Assembly: GCF_945859685.1 (NCBI RefSeq) | Contig: NC_079147.1 | Span: 250,842,572-250,906,571 of the forward strand | Length of the DNA: 64,000 bases | Source of the DNA: Eupeodes corollae | Lineage: Eukaryota; Arthropoda; Insecta; Diptera; Syrphidae | Direction: 5' to 3' | Part shown: positions 44,404-56,373 of the stretch, piece after piece | How the letters are laid out: every line of letters begins with the position of its first letter | How positions within the stretch are numbered: the first letter of the stretch is position 1 | Notes under the pieces: generated by a model | What the model was told of the DNA's origin: nothing | The model's input: only the letters and a program-made list of their open reading frames with translations | Databases searched by the model: none | Made by a program: the position numbers and the translations under genes

Positions 44404-44789
44404 CAAACACAGTTTTTTGCGAAGCCCCACCAAAAAGTCCAGCGGTTTCAAATTCATGATCTTGGTGGCCAGTTGATATCGTCACGACGAGAAATTACGC
44501 GGCCAGGAAAAGTCTCTTGCAATAATATTCGATCGAGTTGTGTAACATGTATCACTGTCTTGGTGAAACCACATATTCTTCAAGTAATATTCTTCTTTCG
44601 GATCAAAGAGCGCACCAAACCTTTGACCTTTTGTGGATGTAAATATAATGGCCTCTTTTCAATTACTTGAGGATTCTCAAAACCCCAAAAACGACAATTT
44701 TGTATATTATATACCACCGAGTGAGAAATATGCTTCGTCCTTGAAGAACATTTTGTTAGACAAATCTCCTTCCATAGGCTGTTTTTCAA
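44404..44789 (-). pseudogene. Mariner-like transposase remnant
   Basis: On the minus strand QNCRFWGFENPQVIEKRPLY and HPQKVKGLV are followed, after a deletion, by LKNMWFHQDSDTCYTTRSNI, IARDFSWPRNFSSRRYQLAT and LKPLDFLVGLRKKL. These are the central DDE region of mariner/Tc1-superfamily transposases (QQDGATCHTA and LTPLDFFLWG equivalents). The catalytic motifs are altered and the N-terminus is missing. A 108-codon plus-strand ORF over the same DNA is treated as a shadow. Confidence 0.75.
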
Positions 44790-44959
44790 ACAGCCATCGA
44801 CATCGTATCTACGACATTGTGAATGGTCAGCTGGCTACAGTTGCTATGGATCTAGGTGTAGATCTAAATGCAAAAAACGCCATAATGTGCCGTAAGACCG
44901 TCCTAATTACCAAGAACGACGAGTGTCTTGCAATCGACACATTCGGGTCGAAACGATGA

Positions 44960-45734
44960 TATACAGGCCTTAAATATCTGTAACCAATCCAGTCTCTTCA
45001 AATTTCTTCACAATTTTGTGAGACTTTCAACTGAAAAATAAATATTTTACTTTTTAAACCGGGAAATGAATAACCCTATACTTTCTGCAAGTAAAAGTAA
45101 AAATTAACTAGCTTCTAGCATTGGTCTTATTTTGCACTCCAAGAAGGCACTTGATTGAAAATAAAGTCCCTAATGCTGTCTGAACCTGCCCATTTTCAGG
45201 ACTTTTAAGGTGAATCATTTTGAACTTTCATCATTTTATCATGCTCGCAGTCCAATAAAAAAAATTGCTTTTATCAACGTAAATTAACATTATTTGGTGG
45301 ATTGATTGATCCAACATTGGTTATGGTATATCCTACGAATTTTATCACGTATGTATGTGGACTGACGGCTTAAATGTTCTTAGCAAACATAAATAAGTGA
45401 ATTGATGCAGATATCCAGAAGACGTTTTCTGTAATGTTGAAGTTTTTTTTTCCTATATTCTTTATAATAAAATAACCCTACTATGTCTACCATTATTCAC
45501 TTTCCGTTATAAACCAATCATTGGAATTTTTTTGAAAGAAGTATATAGAGTTCATTAAAAAATGTCTTGATTGAAATCCATCGGAATTTAAAATTTATTG
45601 TGCGAATCAGATGACTCCATTTCGTCAAAAAATAAAATTGTGTTTTCATTTTATACAATTTTAATGACAGATAATTCCATGCAGACAAAACTTTTCCATT
45701 GGATATTAATCGAGACATTTTTTAAAGACAGTCA
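44960..45734. other. Non-coding spacer with one MITE-end-like sequence
   Basis: AAGTCCCTAATGCTGTCTGA followed by ACCTGCCCATTTTCA at 45,166-45,200 matches the right end of the element at 45,735-46,275. The rest is unremarkable. Confidence 0.45.
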
Positions 45735-46275
45735 ATAGGCAGGCTCAGATGACATAAGGGACTTGAAAGTAAGGAAAGTTTCAAGCATCTGATTGGCCAG
45801 ATGCCAAAAAATTACCTTCCATTTAGGGCAACTACAATGTAAAGTCAAGACAAATCTCCCTAACTATTGAGTCAAGTCCACTTCTATCCAAATGACAGTT
45901 GATCATGTTTTTTCATTCAACTGAAAGCTGAACTTTATTACTCTATGATCTTTTTATTTTCTGCACAACTTCATTTGGTGCTTTCTGTAAAAGGGTTCCT
46001 TGTCAATGTGGAAAAGAAATAACTAATATTTCTTCACAATACAAAATATAAATCGTGATGGACTTGTAGCTTGCCTGTGGATTATTTTATAGACAATAAT
46101 TTTGTTGTACTTTTTGTACTATGAACTTAAAGTAGAGGTTTGCGAAGTAAAGTTCTGAACTTGAAATTCATGACACTTGAAAAACTAACTAGTTATTTTA
46201 GTCAAAATGAACGTTCAAAGCATGAAGTTGACTGCAAATGAAGTCCCTTATTTTACCTGAACCTGCCCATTTTCA
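45735..46275. mobile_element. Putative MITE, about 540 bp
   Basis: The left end GGCAGGCTCAGATGACATAA with GGGACTT is inverted relative to the right end AAGTCCCTTATTTTACCTGA with ACCTGCC. It has no coding capacity. The target duplication is unclear. A solo right-end copy lies about 1 kb upstream, supporting a repeated element. Confidence 0.45.
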
Positions 46276-46565
46276 ATGAAGGCCTTAAACAAACTGTCAA
46301 AAAATTAAAACGATGAAGACTAATGATATTTATAACTGGCTCCATAGTTCATGTACACATGTTAAACTTATTTCGGACAAAACAAAATTACAATCCATTT
46401 ACAAAGTTTAAACTTCTAACGATTCACAAGAAACTTTCGACAAAATTTACCATTATTTAAAAAAAAAAACTTGTATGAATAAACAATGTATTTCCTTTGC
46501 ACTCAACAAAACACCTCTCTCCAATTGATCACTGTTTGTTAAACGAACCTAACGTATTCAATCAT

Positions 46566-46596
46566 TTGACAAGTGAAAGTGACAGTTGTTGTCAAC
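46566..46596. promoter_or_regulatory. TGACA/TGTCA cluster upstream of ZCCHC4
   Basis: TTGACAAGTGAAAGTGACAG followed by TTGTTGTCAAC lies about 150-180 bp before the ATG, in the place of a core promoter. Similar clusters occur before TRIAP1 and at three other unique loci in the window. Confidence 0.4.
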
Positions 46597-46748
46597 TTGT
46601 GGCGCGAATTTTGTGTCCATTTTCTTTTCTTTTTATTTGTTTTGATTTTCAAATCAGTACTTTAGCTGTAGAATAATTTATGTTGATTGTTTTTGTGTTA
46701 TAAAAGTTTATTTTAAATTCAAAATATTATTTATAATTAGTCCAAATA

Positions 46749-48318
46749 ATGAATCAACATGAAAAGCTTCTTGTTAGATGTGAAGAAGAACCTGGAACTC
46801 ACCCTCACTGTCCTCATGGACCAATGTTGTATTTCTACAAAACATCCTCCCTTAAAGAAGGTTTCTTTGCTTGTTCGGCGTTTCGTGACAAAAACTCATG
46901 TGGATATCATACGAATTTAAAAGAATTAAGCGATTCACATAAAAAACGACGGTATCCTATGGAAACATATGATTACAAGAAGCTGAGACGAAAGGTAAAC
47001 CAGTGTGAATCCCAAAAACGTGTTCGGTGTTAATAGTTTCTTTAATGTCTTAGATAAAATCAGTCCCCGTGGAAAATCGCAACTACTGTCATACCTGCAA
47101 CTTACCCTACGTTCATTTGGAGGCCAATGTCCATTCAGATCATAACACGCTCCAAGGCATCACTGACGAGAAGTTCCTGAATCCCACAAGTTTCCTCAAA
47201 CCCATCGACAACGACAAAGTTGAAGCACAGTACTTTTTCGACGAAAAATCTCTGAAAGTTTTCACTTCGTTACTAGACAAATGTGACATAAGGTAAGAAA
47301 TAGTCTCTACAAACATCCAAAAGAACCACTATAGAACCACCTTGTCGTTTTTAGAAAAGTGGTCTGCATTGGAACACCTCGTCTGCATGCATATCTCCAG
47401 AAGAATAAGGGTCATACAGATTCATTCCTTCTTGACTTCGATCATCGGTATTTCTACTTCTACGACGATGACCAGTTCGCCTGGTACAACATGTGCAACA
47501 ACCACTTCTTCGACGAAAAGCAGCGTACCTTCTTTGAAAAATTCCTAACTCTAGAGGACGAGGATGATGATGAGAACCTGGCTCTCTTCATTGATCCTCC
47601 GTTTGGCTGCCGAACAGAGGTCGTTGCTAACAGCATCAAGCAGCTCACTGCACTCTATCGCTCCAAAAACAAGCTCCACAAGATGCCAACTGTGTTCTGG
47701 GTTTATCCCTACTTCGGGGAGTCCTACATACGCCAGGTGATGCCCGAGATGGAAATGTGTGACTACAAAATAAACTACACCAACCACGAAAGCTACAGCG
47801 ATGGCAGCAAGGGCAGAAAACTGGGAAGTCCTGTGCGTCTGTTCTCCAATGTCCCACAGAACCTGATCGTCCTGCCAACTGCAGAGGGATACAAGTTTTG
47901 CCAGCCGTGCAATCGATGGACATCGAAGGAAAACACCCACTGCACCATCTGCTCGGACTGTCCCTCAAAGAATGGAGACACCTACCGCCACTGCATGGAG
48001 TGTAAGACGTGCGTCAAGCCAAACTACGTCCACTGCAAAGATTGTCGGAGATGCACCCAGAAGGGAGAGCACAATTGCGCCGAATACCAGGCCAGGATCC
48101 GTTGTTGGATTTGCCGTGAAGTGGGACACAACGAGTACAACTGCCGAGCCCTGCAGCTATACAAGACCAAGAAGAAGCTACATTCTAATCTCTGCCTGAT
48201 TTGCAGGCAACCGAAACCGCACAATGAAAAATCGTGCCCAAAACGGAAGCAGTACATCGTCGAGCACTCGTTCATGGGCCAGAGCACTTTGAAGTTTAAA
48301 AAACGTCACCGAAAGTAA
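46749..48318 (+). CDS. Zcchc4: rRNA N6-adenosine methyltransferase ZCCHC4
   Basis: It methylates one adenosine in 28S rRNA using S-adenosylmethionine, in the nucleolus. There are three exons: 46749-46994, 47054-47292 and 47355-48318. GT-AG introns of 59 and 62 bp separate them. The protein is 482 aa (human about 513). A GRF-type zinc finger lies at about 11-54 (PHCPHG, CSAFRDKNSC). The methyltransferase domain carries the DPPF catalytic motif at 242-245. A cysteine/histidine-rich C2H2/DHHC-like region spans 344-403, and a CCHC knuckle uses C412, C415, H420 and C425. Domain order and motif match ZCCHC4 family members. The start is the first ATG after a stop-rich leader. The gene is convergent with TRIAP1, 260 bp apart. 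All catalytic and zinc residues appear intact. Confidence 0.95.
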
Positions 48319-48578
48319 ATAGCATATTTTATACATATTTTTAAGTAGTATGTACATTTATTTATGTTTAAAAGAACTTTTAAAATACATAACAGCTTGT
48401 GAGCAACACTTGGGTCTTGAAAATACGGTTTTTGTGTCTTATCTAAAATTAATAACGAACAACAACTGGGTGTGTGTCTTGGGACAAAAACTAAATTCCA
48501 AATTGCATCTTAAATACTACTAACACGCCGTCTGCTCTTTGATACCTCAGCGGATGCTTCTTCACTTGGGAGTTCAGG

Positions 48579-48882
48579 TCAGCTGGTGGTCTTGTCGGAG
48601 GACTTGAAGTCACCGGTCGTGTATTCGCCTTCGATTTCTCGGAATTCGATTTTATGTTCCTGCATCGCTTTCTAAGAGTTTGGCAAAAAGATAACAAGTT
48701 ATGACAAAGTTCATTGTTTCATTAGAACCGCTCACCTTAACACATTCCTGATAAACTTTAAACAATGAAGAACACACTGAATCATCAGTGTCTCCATGAA
48801 GAAAACGTCCCGAGAACCAAGCATTGAAGCAAGCATCGTATTGTTTTTTAAGTTCATTACAATCCGAACCTAAACTGTTCAT
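48579..48882 (-). CDS. Triap1: TRIAP1/Mdm35 homolog, intermembrane-space protein
   Basis: It is a small chaperone of the mitochondrial intermembrane space that binds PRELI-type proteins and supports phosphatidic acid transfer to the inner membrane. There are two exons (48882-48736 and 48671-48579) with a 64-bp GT-AG intron; splicing gives 79 aa. Exon 1 reads MNSLGSDCNELKKQYDACFN with WFSGRFLHGD and CSSLFKVYQEC. The two CX9C pairs (C8-C18 and the CSSLFKVYQEC pair) form the twin-CX9C fold imported by Mia40. Exon 2 encodes KAMQEHKIEFREIEGEYTTG and a short acidic/serine tail. Length and motifs match TRIAP1 (human 76 aa). Without splicing the second exon is missed. It is tail to tail with ZCCHC4. 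Confidence 0.95.
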
Positions 48883-49804
48883 GGTTTGGTTAGTTTATTT
48901 TTTTCTTCTCTCTTGTCACTGAATTTTATGATAATTTGAGCCTTGAGATGTGAAGAGAAATGTCAATTTAAGTGACTAGCACTTGAATCAATTGTATTTT
49001 ATGTTATTTTCGGTAATTTTAAGTGAAAAACAACTTGAATTGGGAAAAACCAATTCTATTTTTCTCAGATAAATGGTGTAATCGACCGCTGAGTATTGAA
49101 ATGTCAGTCACATATGTCAAATCTAGCGCAGACGCATGTCAGCTGCGAGCGTTCAGGTTATGAGAATAATTTTGATGAGGAATCTAGTACAATTTCTTGT
49201 GGTATCGAATTTGGGAAGTTATTTTTGGGAAATAATTTTAATTCAACTTTCTATACATTAGGTCTGTTTGGTACAAGATTTATTTTAAAAAAAATTGAAA
49301 AAACGCGTTTTAATGAATATTTTAATTGTGTGTATTCGATTTACTTAAAATGATTTTTGGAATAAGAAACATTTATTGAACTAAGAACTTCTAGAGTATA
49401 TTCGTAAATGAGCTGATAGGCACCAAATATTTTTTCAAAGAAATCTATAGTTTGAGACGTTATATTTTGACCCTGATTCTTTTATATAAATTTTAAATTC
49501 ACAAATATCAATATTTAAAATAATAATTTCAAAATAAGCAATCGATTTAACGACTCCTAATATTCCAAATAGTCTCAACATTTAGGTTTTACGATTTTCA
49601 ATATTCAAATTTTCAAAATATTATTAATTCTTTTTACCATAAAAATCATGGCGTGCAATGCATTACAAAATTTGACTGACATTTTAAGAATATGAAACAG
49701 TTTTTATCAGAATAGGTTTAACTTTTTGTTTGAAGCTTAGCTTCAACCTAAATTAAAGCTAAGCTTTAACTAACAAACTATTTTTTACAATTGTCAACAC
49801 TTTA
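48883..49804. promoter_or_regulatory. Upstream region of TRIAP1, TGTCA-rich, then AT-rich spacer
   Basis: TGTCACT (48,915), ATGTCAATTT (48,959), ATGTCAGTCACATATGTCAA (49,099) and CATGTCAGCTG (49,134) lie within 270 bp upstream of TRIAP1. An 85-codon plus-strand ORF at 49,096 has no domain and overlaps this patch. The remainder is AT-rich without features. Confidence 0.4.
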
Positions 49805-51028
49805 GTCGCTGGAGCGGATGGCTTGAATGCCGAGCGCTTTAAAGCAGCTGGTGATAAGTTGGTTAGGAGCATGCACCAATTAATCTGTAAGATATGTTTG
49901 GAAGAAAGCATGCCCGATGAATGGAACCTCAGTATTGTTTCCCTGATCCTGAAAAAGGAGACCCTCTAAACTGCACCAGCTACAGAGGAATCAGTCTACT
50001 TAACTCGCCTAAAACATTTTCTCTGTCGTAATGTTTGAACGTCTAAGACCTATCGTCAAAAACCTGATAGGTTCTTATCAGTGTGGTTTCAGAGCAGGAA
50101 AGTCCACAGTGGATCAAATATTCACCCAAAAACTCAAGAACATCAAATCGATATCCACCATTTTTTCATCGATTTTAAGGCCGCATTTATAGGGACAAGC
50201 TGTATAGAGCCATGTCTAGTTTTGGCATCCCTGCCAAACTCGTCCGTTTGTGCAGGATGACCGTCACTAGAGTCACTATCTTTCAAAAGTCTGTCCAATT
50301 ACTAGCATATGCTGATGACATTAACATAATTGGAAGAACTCAGTCTATGTGGCTTTTGTGAGTATTGAGGCAGAGGCGGCAAAAATGGGTTTAACGGTTA
50401 ATGAGGACAAAACAAAGTACATGTTGTTGTCAAGAAAGAACATACAACACCGACATCTTGGTCAAACCGTCACCATCGACAGAAGTAAATATGAGGTAGT
50501 CAAGAACTTCGTCTACCTATGCTCCGCTGTAAACGCAGAAAACAACGCTAGAGCTGAGATCAACCGCAGAATAACTCTTGCTAACCGCTGTTTCTTTGGA
50601 CTAAGAAAGCAATTGAGTGGTAACGTCCTCTATCGAAGTTTCGCTATATAAGATTATCATCCCCGTCCTGCTATAGGGTGCAGAAGCATGGACTATGAAA
50701 AAAGCGGATGAAAGCACCTTGCGTAGCTTCGAGAGAAAAGCTCTTTGTGTGACCTACAGTCCCGTATGCATCGAAGGGGAGTGGAGGAGAAAATGGAACG
50801 ACGAGCTGTACGGTCTGTACAGCGACGTTATAGAGTTAGCCAGAAGGGTAGAAGTCCATAGAGTAAAATGGCTGGGTCACGTAGAGCGCATGGAAACTAA
50901 TGCTCTCACCCCCAACTTGGAGCGCAAAACATTAAGCTAGGGACCGAGCTAGATGGAAAAGTCTGTTGGGTGAGACCCTAGTTCACACAGGACTGTAGCG
51001 CCACCTTGAGTAAGTAAGTAAGGTATTT
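49805..51028 (+). mobile_element. RTE-like LINE, truncated and internally deleted copy
   Basis: It starts inside RT (AGADGLNAERFKAAGDKLV-like), keeps QLLAYADDINIIGR and continues VSIEAEAAKMGLTVNEDKTK, VYLCSAVNAENNARAEINRR and WNDELYGLYSDV, and ends GGACTGTAGCGCCACC plus AGTAAGTAAGTAAGG. Blocks before the YADD box and near the C-terminus are missing, and frames shift. It is the same subfamily as the 56.4-kb copy. Confidence 0.85.
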
Positions 51029-51164
51029 TTTGTTTACTGGGAAAATGGACATCAATAGAGCCAAATGATATCTTTTTGAAGGTAAAGAGAGATTACCCAA
51101 ATCATACAAATGAAAAAATGTCATTTGTTTTTAGCTACGAATTTTGTATAGGGACTTTAAATAA

Positions 51165-51455
51165 ATTAGGTGGTGAAACAGTCCGTTGAGAACTAGGCCT
51201 AGTGACATCTCTCAACCACTAATTTTTGGAGTGATGTTGTAGGTATAGATGGGCCCTACAGTTTTAAGCCAATTCCGAACGGCTTATTTAAGAAAGCACT
51301 TTTCATGACAAGAATTATTCTTGAAGGATTTGTTAATTTCTCGCAAGAAGCAGGATACCCGTAAAAGAAACTGTAAATGGCACAGGTTGGGTTTGAACCC
51401 AAGGCCTTTTTCATGAAAGTTCAACGCACTTACAATCACGCCACCGATACTAATT
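51165..51455 (-). mobile_element. tRNA-derived SINE, copy 3, diverged
   Basis: It is collinear with the copies at 4.7 and 58.6 kb over its length: AACAGTCCGTTGAGAACTAG, CCGAACGGC, CATGACAAGAATTATTCTTG and the B box (GGGTTTGAACCC on the plus strand). It is more mutated and lacks a clear target duplication, so it is probably older. Confidence 0.85.
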
Positions 51456-51654
51456 TATATGTAAATTAGTTAAATTAATTTAATTGAACTAAAATGGCAT
51501 CTATAGTGGCTTCTTCTCAAATCATATGTTATATATGTATATTAACATTGACAGCTGTTAAACGCTCGAAATTTTGACAGAAAGTAAGTTTCATTTCCTT
51601 ATCCTTTACACTTGAACATCGTTAGCAAATATTGGAAACATAATTAGTTTTACT

Positions 51655-53872
51655 TACTTACTTACTAAAGGTGGCGCTACAGATCGAGGTGGACCTGGCC
51701 CTTAACCAACATGCGTCTCCAGCCAACACGGTCCCTAGCAAGCTGCCTCCAGTTTCTCACGCCAAGTTGGTTAAGGTCTTCACCCACCTGAGTAGAGGTC
51801 TTCCTCTACTGCGCCGTCCCTCGGGATTGGATTCGAACACCTTCCGGGCTGGAGCGTTGCTGTCCATCCGAACTACATAACCCAGCCATCTAAACCGTTG
51901 AACTTTAATTCTGTCTAGGTCAGTGTCGCTGTACAGCCCGTACAGTTCGTCGTTATATCTTCTCCTCCATTCTCCATCTATGCGTACGGGCACAAAAATC
52001 ACCCGAAGAATTTTTCTCTCGAAGCATCCTAAGACGCTTCCATCTTTCTTTGACAGGGTCCAGGCCTCAGCGCCATAAATTAGAACCGGGATGATGAGTG
52101 TCTTATAGATGGTAATTTTACATGCTCGAGAGAGGACTTTACTTCTCAATTGCCTTCTAAGTCCAAAGAAGCAGCGATTTGCAAGAGTTATTCTTCGTTT
52201 GATTTCAGCGCTGGTGTCGTTGTCTGCATTAATAGCGGTGCCTAGGTAGACAAAGTCCTTAACTACCTCAAAGTTATAGCTGTCCATGGTGACGTTTTGT
52301 CCAAGACGTCGTCGTCGTTCAGTGTCCTTTTTTGATGACAGCATATACTTGGTCTTGCCCTCATTGACCACTAAACCCATCTTCTTCGCTTCCGTCGCAA
52401 TGCTCAAAAACGCTCCACTGACATCACGCTTTGACTTTCCAATTATGTCAATATCATCTGCGTATCCGAGTAATTGGATGGACCTTTGGAAGATTGTGCT
52501 TCTAGTGTTGACGCTTGAGTTTTGCACAATTCTTTCCAGAACGATGTGGAAGAAGTCGCATGACAGTGCATCGCCTTGTCTAAAACCTTTTTTGACATCG
52601 AAAGCATCGGTAAGATCTTTTCCGACCTTGATAGAGCAGCGTGCATTCTCCATCGTCATTCTGCACAAACGGATAAGTTCGACAGGGATGCCAAAACTAA
52701 ACATTGCTCTGTAGAGCTCTGCCCCATGAATGCTGTCATGCACGGCTTTAAAATCGATAAAGAGATGGTGGGTATCGATTTGAAGCTCATGGGTTTTTTC
52801 CCAGTTCTGCCGTAGTGTTAATATTTGGTCGTTAGTGGACATTCCTGGTCTGAAGCCACACTGATAAGGACCAATCACGTTGTTGACAAACGGCTTCAGA
52901 CGTTCACATAATACGGCAGAGAGGATCTTATATGCAATGTTAAGGAGACTGATACCTCTGTAGTTGGCGCAATTTAGAGGGTCTCCTTTCTTATGTATCG
53001 GGCAGACTATGCTGAGATTCCACGCATCGGGAATGCTTTCCTCCCATCATATTTTGCAGATGAGTTGGTGCATGCTCTCTACCAAGTCATCGCCTGCTGC
53101 TTTGAATAGTTCGGCAGCAATGCCTTCAGCTCCAGCAGCTTTGTTTGACTTAAGTTTAGATATAGCTATGTTCACTTCGTCAAGGTCGGGTAGGCGGAAT
53201 TGTTGATCTGCGTCGCCGAGGTTGAGTGGTTCTATCTCCCTTACAGTGGAATTCGGTTCGTCATCGCCGTTATATAATTTGGAGAAGTGATCTTTCCATA
53301 TTCTCAGCATCGACTGTGGTTCTACTACGATGTTCCCTTGATCGTCTTTACAGGCTTCGGTTCGTGGCTGATACCCTTGCGAGGTTTTTTTTACCTCTTG
53401 GTAAAATTTACGAACCTCATTCCTGTTGTGACATCCCTCTATCTCCTCGATCGCGCGCTTCTCATCTCGTAGAGCTCGCGAGCAGTTTTAGTCCTTTTGT
53501 GCAGTGCCGTTTTGTATGCCTCTTGTTTCGCTGCGTGCGCTTGCCGGCATTCGTCGTCAAACCAGGGGTATCGCTGTGGTGGCCGTGTGAAAGCTAGCAC
53601 TTTAGAGGCGGCATCTCTGATGGCTGCAAGGCAATGTTGCCACTGGTTTTCAATGATTAATGCAGGAAGCATAGGACTCCTTAAGAGGTTATTAGAGACT
53701 CGATCGGAAAAGGACATGGCTATCTCTTGCGATTGTAGCCGTCTAACGTCGAAACTTCTCACAGTACTTCCTTGTTTTGGCTTGGATCGGGATATTCGTA
53801 GCCGTACCTTGGCTACAACGAGGTTGTGGTCCGAGTCAATGTTCGGACATCCTGTATACTGGAGACGTGTCG
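51655..53872 (-). mobile_element. RTE-like LINE, minus strand, long RT ORF
   Basis: It has a 373-codon frame covering most of RT: QCGFRPGMSTNDQILTLRQN, HHLFIDFKAVHDSIHGAELY, KKGFRQGDALSCDFFHIVLE, LLGYADDIDIIGKSKRDVSG, VYLGTAINADNDTSAEIKRR and NPEGRRSRGRPLLRW. Upstream come the RT start (NKAAGAEGIAAELFKAAGDD) and the linker. The 5' end is cut at the endonuclease C-terminus near 53,872; the 3' end is a TAAG-type tail at 51,655. It is closest to the 39.3-kb copy (same SKKD and NPEGRR wording). There are frameshifts before the long ORF. Confidence 0.9.
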
Positions 53873-53879
53873 TAATTTT

Positions 53880-54180
53880 TGGTCATGCAAAAATTTGGTC
53901 CTTCGAATGTAAACGTTGCAGGCCTTCCTGGCTTTTTTGATCCTTTTATTTTTTCTCAGTGCGGATGGCTCTAAAATACGTCCTGAAGCTTACCTCTTTC
54001 TCATTGATAACCTCTTTGCACCTCGAATCGAACCATGATTTAGTCTTAGGTTTAATACTTTTAACCCTGTTCGGAATAAAGGTTTTCATTATCCGATGAA
54101 TCTTACTAGTAATCATATCTTCCTTGTGAATTAGAACAAAAGCATCATGAATTACATACAAGAATATACATAACATTAGT
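53880..54180 (-). pseudogene. LINE fragment, linker between endonuclease and RT
   Basis: On the minus strand FIPNRVKSIKPKTKSWFDSR, CKEVINEKEVSFRTYFRAIR and TEKK resemble the conserved PWFN...C segment between the endonuclease and RT of Jockey/CR1-like LINEs. It is a different family from the adjacent RTE-like copy. Nothing else of the element is visible. Confidence 0.55.
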
Positions 54181-56362
54181 GAATTTTAAGCTCATCCCAA
54201 CCCTGATTAAAATAGTACTTCCCTTTTGTGGTAAAAATTTTTAAAATAAATTGACATTTTATTCCTCGATGTACAAATTTACAAATCAAATTCTACCTGT
54301 CTATTTATCTTGACCACTTAGCCAGAATATTTGCACTTTAAATTCCCTTTGCAACTTCCTTGAAAAACCACTTTTTATTATTATTTATATTTATACCGAA
54401 AGCATGGCATTCTATATTTAGATATTTTCAATAATTCACAACAATTTCCGTCCGCCTTCAATACAAACCAACAAAAGAACCAACAAAATATACGCTCAGT
54501 AGATCAGGATCAATATTAACATCCACTCTGTATGTAGGAACTCTTATTTATATAGAAAAAACGGAAATTACTATTCTACCAAACAACTTGCATTAGTTAC
54601 ATTTTTCTGCTCCCTTGCATTTCTGTCCGGAAGCTAACTGTTGGAATTTATATTATTATACTTTCTCAAATAATAAAAAAAACAACAACAACAAAATATC
54701 GATAACCCATGATCCCCATAAAAGTAACCAATGCAAAATCCCTGGCACTTTCGACATGATAAATGTAAACCAATTTCTGGACCATATTATTGTTAAAGTA
54801 GCAGTAGCAGGAAAAAAGACTCAAGCATTAAAGAATGGAATAGAAAAAAAGGACAACAACCAACGGTATTGGGATAATTCAAGTACCTGCTATATACGTC
54901 CTTAACTATACTGAAAGTACACATTTTCGAAAAAGGAAATGCAGAGATTTCTGCGGTTCAATTATTTTATTTGGTTACTTCCGCTTTGCCGAACAACAGT
55001 TAAAGCCAACTGTTTGACCCTTGAAAATGTCAGATTATTGCACTTTTTGCGAATATTTTCCACCGAAAAAAAGGACTAGGGGAAGGATATAATATGCCCA
55101 CCCCCATCATACTATACATAAAAACTGCTACCCTAAACTTCAAGAAATATTGAAAAATAAATGCGAAGGGTGAGAGTAAATCTGAGGACTCTCGCTCCTT
55201 GCGAGTGTGTCCTTCTCCTTAGTTCTTTTGCCGCAACCTAATGCCAAAATGGATACTTAAATTATCTCTCATTGTGATTGTAATAATATACATGCATTAT
55301 CCTCAATCAAACATTTTGTCATAACAGGGTATTTATCGTAATGGGGGGTGCCATGTCGGATGGGATGTTGGAAGCCCTTTGCTCTCTCTCTCTCTCTGTC
55401 CTGATGGATGGAGATTTGTTTTTTCTCCATCACCGTGCTATGGAAAGGAGTCTTGTCATCCTAATAAAAAGGGTGATTCCACCTGTTCTCTGTTCAAATC
55501 CCACATGACAGGATGGCGGGTGTTGGGGCTTCTTTTTGGTTGTTGTTGTATACCTTGTGAAGCTTATAGTACCCAGGAGACCTTCAGACTATTCCGGATG
55601 AGGGGAATCTAATTTACACATAAAAAAGTCATCATTCTTCATTGTTGACACCTTCTGGTGGATGGGTGTGTGTTGTAAGGGTTTCATTTCAGCATCTCAC
55701 AAGATTTGCAAAAAAGGTTTATATTTTCGTCTTTCATTCTTTTTTTCAAAAAGTAGATATTCTTTTATTTAGCTTCTTACAATGAGATGATTTTGTTTTG
55801 TTGTATAAAGAAAAAGGGATTCAATGAAAGAAAGTGAATCTTTTATTTTGACCCTAATTTATGGTTTTCTTTTTTTTCGTTTGTCTAATATCTTAAACCT
55901 ATATCTCGTCTATAGTACCGCAAGCTCCATCATGCACCTAAATAATAGGAAAGCATAACACAAGACATGACGAATGAAAATGTGCTTTTTTATTATTTTA
56001 TATCTTTTTCGTTTTCTTTTTTTTTATGGGAATAAAATGGTTTATCAGGTGTTCTATGAATTATAATTTACAAAAGAATAAAAAGAAGGTGGTTATGGAG
56101 TTATAAATGGGATTTATTTTTTCTTATAAATATTTTCTTTATTTTTTTGCGATATCTAATTTTATCTTTTCCAAAGATGTCTGAGAGAGTGAGAAGACGA
56201 GATACCTTAAAAAGGTTTTAAACAAACATAATAGTATTCCTGTCAGTTGTTATCTTTATAGTGTGATTTCTTTTGAATAAAAAGCCATATAAAATTATGA
56301 TTAATTCGAAAATTGCTGTTGAACGCATTGGTTATTTTTTTAATTTTGTTTTAAAAACTTAT
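54181..56362. other. Long non-coding block, mostly unique
   Basis: No supported gene. A CT dinucleotide run lies at about 55,382-55,397. ORFs up to 96 codons have no domain signal. Confidence 0.5.
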
Positions 56363-56373
56363 GTTTTATCTTA

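Noticed and set aside
44633..44959. 108-codon plus-strand ORF
   Set aside because: Left half is antisense to a mariner-like transposase remnant; no domain of its own.
52286..52714. 142-codon plus-strand ORF, and similar ones opposite other RTE-like copies (22.9, 41.7, 58.1 kb)
   Set aside because: All are antisense shadows of the RT frame and recur because the elements are homologous.
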